From assembly GCF_904846155.1 (NCBI RefSeq), contig NZ_CAJGZP010000001.1, positions 1,178,001 to 1,242,000 of the forward strand: a DNA stretch of 64,000 nucleotides, given 5' to 3'. The stretch comes from Psychrobacter fulvigenes (GTDB lineage Bacteria; Pseudomonadota; Gammaproteobacteria; Pseudomonadales; Moraxellaceae). The notes under the pieces were generated by a model, which worked only from the letters and a program-made list of their open reading frames with translations, searched no databases and had not been told where the DNA came from. Shown here piece after piece: positions 47,933 through 57,756 of this stretch (its first letter is position 1; each line of letters begins with the position of its first letter). The position numbers were made by a program, and so were the translations under genes.

Positions 47933-49288
47933 CTATAGCTTATTCACCTGACCTAAGAACAATATCGCATCGGTTTTATTGTCTTTAATCATAAACATAA
48001 AGGGACGATTGGCATTAAACTCAACGTCATAATTAGCTGAGACGACTACTGGCACTATACTTGTAGCAGCTGCCGCCACTGTACCTTTTTCATCAACCTC
48101 AACCACCGCTTTATGAATAATAGAATCTACCGCTAATGACTGCTCGTCATTGAATAAGCTAAAGTCAGCGCGACTATCAAAAGCGATTGGCATTCCCATT
48201 TCAGCCAGTAGCCCATCCATTTTATAATCTTGTTCCATTTTAAACTTAGGCAGCTGCAGGTCGACTGCTTTTATTTTCATATTGTGAGTCCACTGACCAA
48301 TTTGATCGGCACTTAAATTCTTAACCAATGCCTGCATAGCAGCGGCTTCTTTTGATTTTGGCAAGATGATCAGCATCGACAGGTCATCGCTTTTATAAGG
48401 CAGCTCTACCACTTGTACTTGCTCATCTTCCGTGTAATTAGAGTTTTCTATGCTATACATAAAATTCGTATCGGTGATTGTGCCATTGAGGTTATAAAAG
48501 GGTTGAGTACTACCTCGTAGACCTAGAGGTTGTGCCCATTGGCTTTTAAAATAAACAGCATTGGTTAATACAGCAGCGGTAGATGACTTGATACTCCCTT
48601 CTGGCAGTAGTTCAGGAATCATCTGCTTGGTATGATTAGCGATGGTTTTATTGATGGTCTGACGTGATGGCTCGGGACGGCTCGCAAAATCAAGATTGGT
48701 GACTTGACCACCATAGTAGCGTTTTACGGTATCCAAATAGGTTTGATTGGGACTTAGGCCTTGACGCATCCATAAGTCATTAACTGTGCTTAAGTCATAG
48801 TTTGGATTAGGCTTATTGAATTGATTGTAGAGTGCTGCACTATTGGGATTGAGGATAGCTGGTGCTGGATAGTGAAAGGTCTTTTGGATTTGCTGCTTTG
48901 TTTCACCCTCTGCTGCAGCATAAAGCATGGCCATGGCAGTGGACAAGCTGTACGGTGAGAAAAACACGTTATTCTCTGCTTGTTTAGCTTGCTTATTTAT
49001 TTGCTGATACAGATCTATAGCAAATTGATTGTTGGCATCGACGACTTTTCTGATACCTTCAGGCGTTGAAGCAGAGTCGTCAGCAGCGATATAGTTCTTA
49101 TCAGTCTTTGGGTTTGAAGGGTTCTCAGTCTTGCTGACTATAGGTTTTTCAGCTGCTTGTTTTATTGGTTGATTATCAACCAAGCTATTATTACAACCAG
49201 CAATTGCCAGTAAACTGCCTAAAGCAAGCGTACCGACGCTGAATTTAATTGCAGGCTTTTTATAGATGTATTGGTTACGATTTTTCAT
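47933..49288 (-). CDS. Serpin 3, lipoprotein
   Basis: A 451-aa serpin with an intact lipobox (GSLLAIAGC, Cys32) and a charged linker to about residue 75. Landmarks: NVFFSPYSLSTAMAMLYAAA, LTNAVYFKSQWAQPL, LSMLIILPKSKEA. The hinge VDEKGTVAAAATS is inhibitory type; the loop IVPVVVSANYDVEF puts Val at P1, again pointing to elastase- or subtilisin-like targets. GAGGG lies before the ATG. It is the first gene of the minus-strand array, so the 49289-49568 stretch should carry the array promoter as well as that of mntP. Confidence 0.93.
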   Translation of the reverse strand: MKNRNQYIYKKPAIKFSVGTLALGSLLAIAGCNNSLVDNQPIKQAAEKPIVSKTENPSNPKTDKNYIAADDSASTPEGIRKVVDANNQFAIDLYQQINKQAKQAENNVFFSPYSLSTAMAMLYAAAEGETKQQIQKTFHYPAPAILNPNSAALYNQFNKPNPNYDLSTVNDLWMRQGLSPNQTYLDTVKRYYGGQVTNLDFASRPEPSRQTINKTIANHTKQMIPELLPEGSIKSSTAAVLTNAVYFKSQWAQPLGLRGSTQPFYNLNGTITDTNFMYSIENSNYTEDEQVQVVELPYKSDDLSMLIILPKSKEAAAMQALVKNLSADQIGQWTHNMKIKAVDLQLPKFKMEQDYKMDGLLAEMGMPIAFDSRADFSLFNDEQSLAVDSIIHKAVVEVDEKGTVAAAATSIVPVVVSANYDVEFNANRPFMFMIKDNKTDAILFLGQVNKL

Positions 49289-49568
49289 GGCATTGTACCC
49301 TCTTGTAATTCGAATGATGTCCTGATTATATACAAGGGTTTAGGCTGATTTAGTAAACATATGCTAACAAAATTGGTGGTTCATATCTGATTAAACCCAC
49401 ACATAGCATCAGTTAAATAAACGTATTAAGCTATTTATAATAACTATTAAACATATGAAAACCCACTTAAAGGTTGCCTGAGTTTATTATGCCGTTACAC
49501 TGCTACCTGTCCCAATCATATCGGGGCAATCCGAATAACAATCCCTCTAAAAAGAGCACTGTTTTATT

Positions 49569-50116
49569 ATGGTAGAAATATTATTATTGGCATTAGCACT
49601 CGCTGCGGATGCGTTTGCTGCTTCAATCGGTCTTGGCTCCACTCATAGAGGGGATGTTAAGAAACAATTTATAAAAATGGCCTTACTCATTGGGTTGTAT
49701 TTCGGGGTTGCTCAAGGAGTGATGCCACTGATTGGTTATGCGCTTGGCTCTACCATGCTGGGCTGGTTTGCTGAAGGGGCTTCTTGGGTAGCCTTTGTCA
49801 TACTAGTCGCGCTTGGGATTAAGATGCTCTATGAGTCACGTTCTGTTAACGATGATGATACTCGGATCAATTTAAGTCATAAAACATTGCTGTCGTTGGC
49901 TATAGCCACCAGTCTCGATGCCATGGCAGCAGGATTTACGTTGAACCTATTGGCTGTTAATGCTTATGTTGCTTGTTTAATCATTGCACTGACGACGGCT
50001 ATATTAAGTGTTTTAGGCGCTTATATAGGACGTCAATCAGGAACATGGCTTGGCAGTTGGCAGAAGCTTTGGGTGGTTTGGTATTAATTGCTATTGGTGT
50101 GAATATGGTGGTTTAA
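49569..50116 (+). pseudogene. mntP: Manganese efflux pump MntP with 3' frameshift
   Basis: An inner-membrane Mn2+ exporter with six helices. The frame from ATG 49569 is normal ([47 protein letters not shown]) up to [11 protein letters not shown]. It then reads [12 protein letters not shown] at 50087. In the next frame the expected last helix follows ([18 protein letters not shown]) to TAA 50114-50116. One base is missing near 50058-50061. The last helix would be lost, so function is doubtful unless this is a sequence error. The gene lies at the edge of the recombinase module. Confidence 0.8.
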
Positions 50117-50205
50117 ACAAAGTCTCATAATGAATAGTTTTCAGCGATCAATTAGAAAGATAGTAAAATGGCAATTTTGGGTTAAAGCTGTAAGTTAAAC
50201 TTCTC

Positions 50206-50787
50206 TTAACATTTATGCTTATAGACATAATCTCGTTGACGTCCGAAATACTCAGCAAATTGTTCGGCACTAATACTATTACCCATAAGTTCTGAGTATG
50301 CATGCTTTAATTGTTCCGAACTTTTAATAATATTTCGAAGCTCGTGGAAGTTATTGCCAAGTGCTGACATATTTGCTTGGGATAAAGACTTTAAAAAATC
50401 TAATAGAATTAAAGTCCGCAACTCATCTTCAAATACTTTTTTGCTCTGTCCTTCCACTGGACTGAGTTCTATAGCTACTAGCTGCTTATTGGTTCTCAAT
50501 ACTTCATCATCGAACCAAGGGTTAAAGCAACCTGCAATTATTTGATAATCAATATTGACTTTTTCTTTGCTTTTTTTAGACTGATTTAACAACTTCACCT
50601 CTTCACGATTTGAGATCAAATAGATAGTTTGTTGGCTTAACTGTAGGTTATATTGGAACATTTTAATAATCGTTTTATAAAACTCATCGCTATAAGACTT
50701 CATAAAAGATTTATGTAACTTTTTTGTCATGGGATGCCAAGACAGATTTGAGTTTTTCGCGATTCTTTTAATAATGGATTTATTCAT
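50206..50787 (-). CDS. Unknown protein ending the recombinase trio
   Basis: A 193-aa, mainly helical, basic protein from MNKSIIKRIAKNSN (ATG 50785-50787, GAG upstream); the open frame extends 17 codons further. I recognise no domain, no signal and no membrane segment. It starts about 70 bases after the 1012-aa recombinase-like gene in the same direction. A small third protein after two large tyrosine recombinases recalls TnpC of Tn554 and GmtX of Gamma-Mobile-Trio elements; this is from position only. The 50117-50205 stretch may contain the element end. Confidence 0.5.
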   Translation of the reverse strand: MNKSIIKRIAKNSNLSWHPMTKKLHKSFMKSYSDEFYKTIIKMFQYNLQLSQQTIYLISNREEVKLLNQSKKSKEKVNIDYQIIAGCFNPWFDDEVLRTNKQLVAIELSPVEGQSKKVFEDELRTLILLDFLKSLSQANMSALGNNFHELRNIIKSSEQLKHAYSELMGNSISAEQFAEYFGRQRDYVYKHKC

Positions 50788-50858
50788 ATTTTTCTCATAC
50801 TGTAAATTATTGAGTATATTTAATACTACTAAGTACACTGTTATTCTAATGCGTTACT

Positions 50859-53800
50859 TTAAATATCACTTAGAAGTATGAAGTTATAGAAACAAAAGAC
50901 TTGCAATATTCGGTTATAGTGTATTTTGCTACTACCTTTGTAATATTTTTCTTTGGAACTAGCAATGCCTATACTAGCTTTCACTTTCTTAGTGTATTTT
51001 ATTTCTTTTTTATCCTTAGATAAGTCATAGTGTACGTTAGATTCTGGCAACTTATTAATTCGTTTTTTCCATTTATTCAACAATCTTTTATCAGTACAAC
51101 TTTCTAAATTGCGAATATTTATATGGATTAATAATTTAGGCAAAAGATTAATTATGCAGTTTAAAAATTGATCAAAATCTTCAATATCTTTAAACCTAAT
51201 TTGATTTTGAGTGTACTCACAATTTTGTAGTGTATAGCGAATAAACCAATCTAGACCTTCTTTATGTTTTTTTGATAAATATAGTCTTTTAAAGTTACTC
51301 TCCATCTCCTCCATTACTTTCTGATCTTCTGCGATTAAATTGTAGGATGGAACAAGCAGGTGTTTTTGTTCTGATGAAAACAGCCTTGAACCACCGAACT
51401 TAGTTTGATATTCCGAACTTTCTTTTAAGTGTTTTGCCCTATAATGCCATTTTTTAAATTCATCATTGGACACATCATATAGTTTTAGTAATTGTTGAAA
51501 ATCATCATGTATGTAATAACTACGCAATATTTTAGCAACTTCATTAAAACCAAATTCGCGCTCAACCTCTTTGTAATTAGATGGGTATTTTTTTGATTTA
51601 CCTTCAAATCTTGGTAATGGCTCAACTTTTAGCTTTTTAAGTAAATACTCATAAACTTCCTTGTCTGCAAATCCTTGCTTACGTCTAGGTAGTTGAAGTA
51701 AATAACTTTTCTGGTTTTCGCTTAACTGATAATCAATATTCCACAACTGGAGTCCAACTTGAACATCAGTGAAATGAATATAGTTATTAAAGCTAACACT
51801 AGGTTCACTATGACCAGCAACACCTGCGATTATGTAGTTGCTAATAGATTTCCTTGATCCAAATAGTTTGTAATAAATATTCCATGCATCTGCTTTTTCA
51901 TAAGGTAGTAAGTCCTTCAAGCTTTCATGTGCTGCTGTATTATTTAAAGTTTCTGAATCATACAAAAAATGCAGTAACTGAATGTTAGATAGGCAGCTGT
52001 GCCTAAGGTTATGAGCTGTCAAATATGACAAGCCAGTTACTTTTTTTATTAATCCTGAGACCATCTGTGATAATTGATTCTTAAAGACTGTTTGCCCACT
52101 AGCGTCAGCAATCAATGTTTGTCCTTTTTCCTCAACACGTCTATGGTACAAGGCAGTTAAAAATCTTAGTTCTTCTGGTGATAGCAACAGATCTATAGGT
52201 AAACTACGCAAAGCAGAGGATGTTTTATTATCACCATAAATATTATTACGAACCTCAAGGTCTTCAACTGTTCCTGATATTTCTGTGAGCTTAAGCTTGG
52301 CTATCTCTCCTATTCTCATGCCAAATCGTTGGCCAAGAATTAAAGCAGTATAAATAGCATCTTTTTTCTCTTTATTAATATTTAGGTTTTTGCATGCATA
52401 GAGAATTGCTTGAAACATAGTTTCTGATATATATCCTGCTTTTACATGAGCTACGGTTCCAGCTGACAATGGTTCAACTGGCTCTGCCCCATAAACATTG
52501 ACTAAATGCTCATGAAAATCGCCTAGCAATTTAGCAGTTTCATTTTTTGCTGATGTAGTACGACTCAATCCTATAATTTCGGCATAAAGAGATTCAAAAT
52601 CAGCTTCATCAAAATCGTCTATGTTCTGTCCATAAGTTAACGCTAGCCATCTATTCGTAATGTTGTTGCTATAGGTTTGAATACTACTTGGTTGATTGGA
52701 TATTCGCTTATGAACAAACCAGGTAAGCAGTGCGATTTCATTAATAGGAGCTTTTTCTTGCTTTAATAGTACTAAATTCGCTTTCAACCTTTTATCAAAT
52801 ACGCTTCCTAATATTTTTTTATCCTTCTTGTCATTCTCAGGTTTGAACAGTCTAGAAATCTGTAATGCCAACTGTTTATGTTCATTATGTAAAGAATTCG
52901 TTTTATGCTGTTGATGGGTATCGAACTCTTCTAAGATGTCTATATCAGATGGTTTTGGTCGTTCATATAATATACATTGCCAATTATCAACCGGTAAGGA
53001 ATACGTCTTTTTATCGCCTAATAATAAGTACAAATGATATTCTGGCAAGTTGAAATTTTTGTGATTTTCACAGACATAAACGCTAGCTCTCAAAAAGTCT
53101 TCTAAGTTATTAGGTAATATTTGATACAGTTTTTGATGATCAATTAATTTTTGATAGAACACCTTGATGTCTATAGAACCGTCAGGTTTTAAGAAATTAT
53201 TTATTAGTGAAATATCGTCTAGTCTATACGATCGCAATAAAGTGGCTGAAACGGGCGACAGAAATACATTTTGTGAAGTGTACTTTTCATCTCTTATCTT
53301 ATTGCTCCTGAGATTAGTGCTATAGCCTCCTTTATTAAAATTAGCTCTAACAAAGGGTAGGCTATAAATGCTTTGAATCGTTAGATCTCCAGCAACTAAT
53401 TTTTCAATAATGAATTCAAGCAAAGGAGCTTGTAATACGGCATTGTGAAACACTAGAGATAGAAAAATGTCGTAAAGATTAATTTTTTTATTATTCTCAA
53501 AACTACTCATCCACACCTGATAGAAAGCTCTCACCTTTTTTGCTTCTTGAAACCAGTTGCTATTTCTAAAAAGTTTTGGACGCTGTTCAAAGACAATATA
53601 CTTAGGGAAACTGATATCTAAATCGTGACCTTCAAGTTTTTTTTGAATCTCTTGAAGAGCGTAATTATAGCTCTTACCATAGAACATATGATTGTGAAAG
53701 TTTTTTGTTGACTTGAGCGATTGATCAAATTTGTTCCACTTTTTGGTGAACTCTACTTGTGGATTAGGCTTATTAGCGATCTCATCAACTCTAATATGAC

Positions 53801-53897
53801 TCAAAGCTATTTTAAGAGCTTTGTTTTTTGCTCTTACTAGTTTTTTTTCCCGCTCTTCTTTTCGTTTATCAATACCTGAAAGACTATTCTTTGACAC
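50859..53897 (-). CDS. Very large tyrosine recombinase-like protein (1012 aa)
   Basis: A DNA-binding/cutting-rejoining enzyme by motif. The catalytic region is in the middle: box I Arg in LGQRFGMRIGEIAKLKL (about 527), HxxR in TAHNLRHSCLSN (about 629), GH in GVAGHSEPSVSFNNYIHF (about 693) with the candidate Tyr about 9 residues on (NNYIHF). About 500 residues precede and 300 follow, far beyond phage integrases. The C-terminal part has Lys-rich helical stretches. The start overlaps the 882-aa gene by 14 bases, so translation is coupled. It could be a GmtZ- or TnpB-like partner. Confidence 0.7.
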   Translation of the reverse strand: MSKNSLSGIDKRKEEREKKLVRAKNKALKIALSHIRVDEIANKPNPQVEFTKKWNKFDQSLKSTKNFHNHMFYGKSYNYALQEIQKKLEGHDLDISFPKYIVFEQRPKLFRNSNWFQEAKKVRAFYQVWMSSFENNKKINLYDIFLSLVFHNAVLQAPLLEFIIEKLVAGDLTIQSIYSLPFVRANFNKGGYSTNLRSNKIRDEKYTSQNVFLSPVSATLLRSYRLDDISLINNFLKPDGSIDIKVFYQKLIDHQKLYQILPNNLEDFLRASVYVCENHKNFNLPEYHLYLLLGDKKTYSLPVDNWQCILYERPKPSDIDILEEFDTHQQHKTNSLHNEHKQLALQISRLFKPENDKKDKKILGSVFDKRLKANLVLLKQEKAPINEIALLTWFVHKRISNQPSSIQTYSNNITNRWLALTYGQNIDDFDEADFESLYAEIIGLSRTTSAKNETAKLLGDFHEHLVNVYGAEPVEPLSAGTVAHVKAGYISETMFQAILYACKNLNINKEKKDAIYTALILGQRFGMRIGEIAKLKLTEISGTVEDLEVRNNIYGDNKTSSALRSLPIDLLLSPEELRFLTALYHRRVEEKGQTLIADASGQTVFKNQLSQMVSGLIKKVTGLSYLTAHNLRHSCLSNIQLLHFLYDSETLNNTAAHESLKDLLPYEKADAWNIYYKLFGSRKSISNYIIAGVAGHSEPSVSFNNYIHFTDVQVGLQLWNIDYQLSENQKSYLLQLPRRKQGFADKEVYEYLLKKLKVEPLPRFEGKSKKYPSNYKEVEREFGFNEVAKILRSYYIHDDFQQLLKLYDVSNDEFKKWHYRAKHLKESSEYQTKFGGSRLFSSEQKHLLVPSYNLIAEDQKVMEEMESNFKRLYLSKKHKEGLDWFIRYTLQNCEYTQNQIRFKDIEDFDQFLNCIINLLPKLLIHINIRNLESCTDKRLLNKWKKRINKLPESNVHYDLSKDKKEIKYTKKVKASIGIASSKEKYYKGSSKIHYNRILQVFCFYNFILLSDI

Positions 53898-56532
53898 TTC
53901 TCACCTCACTTAGTTCAATGATTTCAAATCCATAGTCTCCTAATTTCTTTTCGATCAGTTCAGCAAGCTCCACTTGTTGCGAACGTTTTAATCCACTGAA
54001 TATATCGTAATAATCGAAACCAAGTTGATCTGTATGCCCCATCCAACTGCTAATTACTTCGTCATTTAGTTGAGCTAAATTGCTGCTAAACATACTATGA
54101 TCAAAGTCTTTCAACGATCGAATATGATGACGATACCAGTTTAATGGTAGATGGGCATACAATCTGAATCTATCAGAAATAAAGGTATTATTTTGGTTTT
54201 TAATAAAACTAAATTCGTCATAATCATCGACTTCTAAATAACTAATAATGCCAACTCTACTTTCATAAACTGCCTGTAGTAATAACCCCATTTGATGATG
54301 TTTAGTGTTAAAGAGCTTCATATTTTCATAAAGATAATTTTGATAATGTTGTAGTTGAAGTCTTGCTATCTTAGGAAGAGTAATGAAACGTCCTTGTGCA
54401 TCCGTTCTATTTTCTTTATCTGAAATGAAATACATACCTGTATCAAGATCAATATCTTTTAGACGTCCAAAGGTCTCAACAACAGGACGGTAACCAGATG
54501 ATAGTCCGAGAATAAGGTAAAGATAATCCATAAGCTTGTTATGAAAACCAATAAAATTATTGACACTTAGACTTATATGAGGTTTTAAGGCTTTGAGTTC
54601 ATTAATAATTGGAGTGACTAATTTCGATTTAATTTGAGAGCTTTGCAGAGCCAGCTTTGTTCCCATTTGCTGCTCTCCTTCGTAAACGTATCTATCATCT
54701 GGAAAATCTAGCAAATCAAACTTCAATAGCTTATTATTTTCTCTTAATTCGTTTTTTACCATACTGGCGGGTTCTGAAAAAATTATATCCTTAAGATGAT
54801 CATAGTAGTGGTACTGCGCATAATGTATATCGGCTTTAGTAAGGCTAAAATAGGGTAATGCGGATAGATGGTGTATTGGAGAAAGAGTTATGACATCAAC
54901 GACAGCTGTATCAGTACCTGAATGAAAGAGTACATGTTTTAAGTAGCTTCTTAACTTATTTAAAGTTAATCGCGTATCATTTTTATTATTGATTCTACTA
55001 ATTCTGTTTTTTGCTAATTTTTCAAGGTTATTGAAGAAAGTCAACTTTTCCTGCTTTGTACCTACTAGAGAGTTTTGAATATTTTCTACTAAAACTCCTA
55101 CTGCAAATGGTAACGTTAATTCTAGTTTATCTTTATTGGCTATTGAGAGATCACTACTGTACTCACTTCCTAATATTGCTCTTTTCGGTGAAAAGTTAAA
55201 TTCAATATGATATCGATCGTAACGCTCAATTAAATTATCGTGTTGAATGAATTCTGAACTCCCTGTGAGTAAAGTTATCATTATATATACTGCTTCTATT
55301 TCGTCATTATTTAGCTCAATAGTTTTCTCGCTATCGACTGTGTAATCAACATTACTACTCTTTAAAATTGTAAACAACTCATTAAATAAGATCTTCATTT
55401 CGGAATGCTTAGCGACTTGAACATCTGTATTCAACAACATCGACCGCTTACGGCGCATATTTACTTGTTGTTGAGCGTTCACAATATCCAAATGATAAGA
55501 TATTGGTCTATTAATTGAAACTTCAAATACAGCTTCATCAATATTGTCTTGCCGTTCATCAGTTTCAAAGGTTTCTAACGTCTGATTATCGTTTGTTATG
55601 TTATTCAAACTATAAACAGTTGAGGTGCTATCTCCTGTTATTTCATCAGTAAAACTATTATACGATATGACAGCAGGCTTTCCCGACCGAGAAACGTTCC
55701 GAGTAATGCCTGATTTTTCAAGTAGTATATTTTCGAGTGGTAAAACAAATTCATAAATATGCTTAGATAATCGATAATTAACGAGCTCATCATCAGCCCA
55801 TTCTTGATCCTTTTCATCTTTGTGTAGTTTCCTACGAATTTTTTCTACAAATCCTTCTAGTTCCTTTTTTTCTGATTTTAACCATTCTTCATATAAATTT
55901 TCTGACTGAATCGACTCAAATACGCTTAATAAGTCCTGTATAGAGCTGTATTCATTTACATCCGGTAAAAACTGAATTAAAAATTCGCGTGTTTTGTTGG
56001 TTAAAAATCGACATTCATCAAGGGTAGTTTCAATTCGACTATCATAGTCGGTCAATTCGACCATTTTGAGACATAGAAAAAAGTAAAGAGCACGAATAGT
56101 GTTTACCTTAGATGAGTCTGCTCGATGGACTAAAAAGGTAATAAGATAAAGCTTTTTCAAATAAGGCTGATGCTCTTTAATATTTTTTAAAAACACTTTA
56201 TTATTAGTGCCATTTTCATATATTTGTGAATTTTTTGATTCCATTAGAGAGTCATCAATCTCAGCTTTTTTTATCCATTCAGTTAATGCGTTATACTCAC
56301 TGTTAAAAAGAGATTTAAATTGTACAGGCAAAGTGTTTTTCAAGAACCTTAGCTCAATTAGTAAGGATGAAGCTTCATCACTATTAGGATCAGAAAAATC
56401 AATAATGTTTTTTTGTAGCCATTCTTCGATATCTTTAGAGCGATTATCTTCATCAGCCATTATTCTGTAACCATTACAAACTATTTCCTTAACTGTAGCT
56501 CCATTTATATAAAGCATCCAGCGATAAAACAA
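53884..56532 (-). CDS. Large tyrosine recombinase-like protein (882 aa)
   Basis: A second recombinase with the catalytic domain at the C-terminus: box I Arg in GLSSGYRPVVETFGRL, HxxR in YRHHIRSLKDF (about 801-805), GH at 832-833 in WMGHTDQLGFDYYDIF with Tyr 841/842. About 650 acidic, helical residues precede it without a recognised domain. The first Met (56532) lies in the terminator hairpin of the integrase gene; ATG 56458-56460 (MADEDNRSKDIEEW) is the alternative start. It overlaps the following 1012-aa gene. A GmtY-type role (the recombinase of a Gamma-Mobile-Trio) is my inference. Confidence 0.7.
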   Translation of the reverse strand: MFYRWMLYINGATVKEIVCNGYRIMADEDNRSKDIEEWLQKNIIDFSDPNSDEASSLLIELRFLKNTLPVQFKSLFNSEYNALTEWIKKAEIDDSLMESKNSQIYENGTNNKVFLKNIKEHQPYLKKLYLITFLVHRADSSKVNTIRALYFFLCLKMVELTDYDSRIETTLDECRFLTNKTREFLIQFLPDVNEYSSIQDLLSVFESIQSENLYEEWLKSEKKELEGFVEKIRRKLHKDEKDQEWADDELVNYRLSKHIYEFVLPLENILLEKSGITRNVSRSGKPAVISYNSFTDEITGDSTSTVYSLNNITNDNQTLETFETDERQDNIDEAVFEVSINRPISYHLDIVNAQQQVNMRRKRSMLLNTDVQVAKHSEMKILFNELFTILKSSNVDYTVDSEKTIELNNDEIEAVYIMITLLTGSSEFIQHDNLIERYDRYHIEFNFSPKRAILGSEYSSDLSIANKDKLELTLPFAVGVLVENIQNSLVGTKQEKLTFFNNLEKLAKNRISRINNKNDTRLTLNKLRSYLKHVLFHSGTDTAVVDVITLSPIHHLSALPYFSLTKADIHYAQYHYYDHLKDIIFSEPASMVKNELRENNKLLKFDLLDFPDDRYVYEGEQQMGTKLALQSSQIKSKLVTPIINELKALKPHISLSVNNFIGFHNKLMDYLYLILGLSSGYRPVVETFGRLKDIDLDTGMYFISDKENRTDAQGRFITLPKIARLQLQHYQNYLYENMKLFNTKHHQMGLLLQAVYESRVGIISYLEVDDYDEFSFIKNQNNTFISDRFRLYAHLPLNWYRHHIRSLKDFDHSMFSSNLAQLNDEVISSWMGHTDQLGFDYYDIFSGLKRSQQVELAELIEKKLGDYGFEIIELSEVRSVKE

Positions 56533-56534
56533 AA

Positions 56535-56561
56535 AAAAGACATCTATTCGGATGTCTTTTT
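56535..56561 (-). terminator. Integrase gene terminator
   Basis: Stem GACATC/GATGTC extended by A/T pairs, with a 6-base loop; T-run on either strand. It separates the xis-int unit from the recombinase trio, which then needs its own promoter or read-through. Confidence 0.75.
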
Positions 56562-56578
56562 GTTAAATATAGGCTCTT

Positions 56579-57754
56579 TCATATGTTTTGTAATATTCCT
56601 CGTGCTACCAATAATTTATCTAAAGCACTTCCGTCTTGACGAGTTAGGTTTGGCACATATCGAGAATACACTGTGAATAGCATTTTTGTGTTGCTATGAC
56701 CCATTTGCGCAGCAATCCATTCAGGCGACTCACCAGCAGCAAGCCAAAGAGTTGCAGCGGTATGTCTACTTTGGTAAGGATTTCGCTTATCAAGCTCTAA
56801 ATATCGTAGTAACGGATACCAAACTCTCTTTGTCACATTACGATGATTTAAAGGGGTACCCGCTTTTGTACAGAACACAAACTCACTTTGATGTTTAGTT
56901 AGTTTCTGCTGACCAACTAATGCATCATAAACCAGTTGGTTCATCTGAATGATACGATTCGAACCTGAGGTTTTAGTTTCGCCTATTACACCATTAACGA
57001 CTGCTTGATCAACGATGATTTGTCGGCGCTCAAAATCTATATTTTTCCAAGGCAAGCCATCAATCTCACCTGTACGCATACCTGTAAAAAATCGTACGAT
57101 ATAGTAAGGCTTATAATCTGCTCTCACGTTATTGATAATCAGCATGACCTCTTCTAGAGTAAAAGGACTGACATTACTTTTAGGCTCACTGAGTGGTTTT
57201 ATATTCTTCCAAGGGCTGTCAAAATCAAAACGCTCAGAGGCTTCGGTCAGCACCATACGTAATGGCGTCATGATATGATTAATGCGAGACGCTGATAAAG
57301 TTCGTCCGTTATTACCATCTTTGACTAACTTGCCTCGAAAAGTCATGATTTTGGCTTTGCTAATGGTATTTAGCGGTAAATTGCTAAAATGAGGAATTAG
57401 GTAAATTCTAAATATATCTTCCACATTACTTATTTGAGAGTCCCGCCATTCCGGCTTTTTTTCCTCTAACCAAACTTTGCTAAAACTATCAAAGCCTGAG
57501 CTTGAGTCCTTATGACTATTCGTTGACCTCATAAGCTCTAAGCTTTGAAACTGCTCAAGCTTTTTACTTTGCGGAAAATAGTTTTCATATCGAAAACTAC
57601 CTAATTGAATGTCTGCTTCCATTTTGCTAACGAAATTTTCTAGACGCTTTCGATTAGGCTTAGTGTCTGCCAGTAAGGTTTGCTCTCTACAACGTTGACC
57701 TATGTATCGAAAATCTACATACAGGTTGCCATTACGGCTATTGATACTCGCCAT
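56579..57754 (-). CDS. Phage-type tyrosine integrase
   Basis: A site-specific integrase of 391 aa. The N-terminal arm-binding part is of the Min27 type (NGNLYVDFRYIGQRCREQTL), then the SAM-like core-binding domain (about 90-190) and the catalytic domain: Arg in FFTGMRTGEIDGLPW (about 228), Arg in YQSRHTAATLW (the usual His of HxxR is Tyr), GH in AAQMGHSNTKMLFTVYSRYV with Tyr about 9 residues after. It starts 2 bases after the excisionase-like gene. It integrates an element at a chromosomal site, probably a tRNA gene. Confidence 0.88.
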   Translation of the reverse strand: MASINSRNGNLYVDFRYIGQRCREQTLLADTKPNRKRLENFVSKMEADIQLGSFRYENYFPQSKKLEQFQSLELMRSTNSHKDSSSGFDSFSKVWLEEKKPEWRDSQISNVEDIFRIYLIPHFSNLPLNTISKAKIMTFRGKLVKDGNNGRTLSASRINHIMTPLRMVLTEASERFDFDSPWKNIKPLSEPKSNVSPFTLEEVMLIINNVRADYKPYYIVRFFTGMRTGEIDGLPWKNIDFERRQIIVDQAVVNGVIGETKTSGSNRIIQMNQLVYDALVGQQKLTKHQSEFVFCTKAGTPLNHRNVTKRVWYPLLRYLELDKRNPYQSRHTAATLWLAAGESPEWIAAQMGHSNTKMLFTVYSRYVPNLTRQDGSALDKLLVARGILQNI

Positions 57755-57756
57755 GA

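Noticed and set aside
49440..49568. Manganese (yybP-ykoY) riboswitch before mntP
   Set aside because: mntP often has one, but I could not find the conserved core or a convincing fold here.
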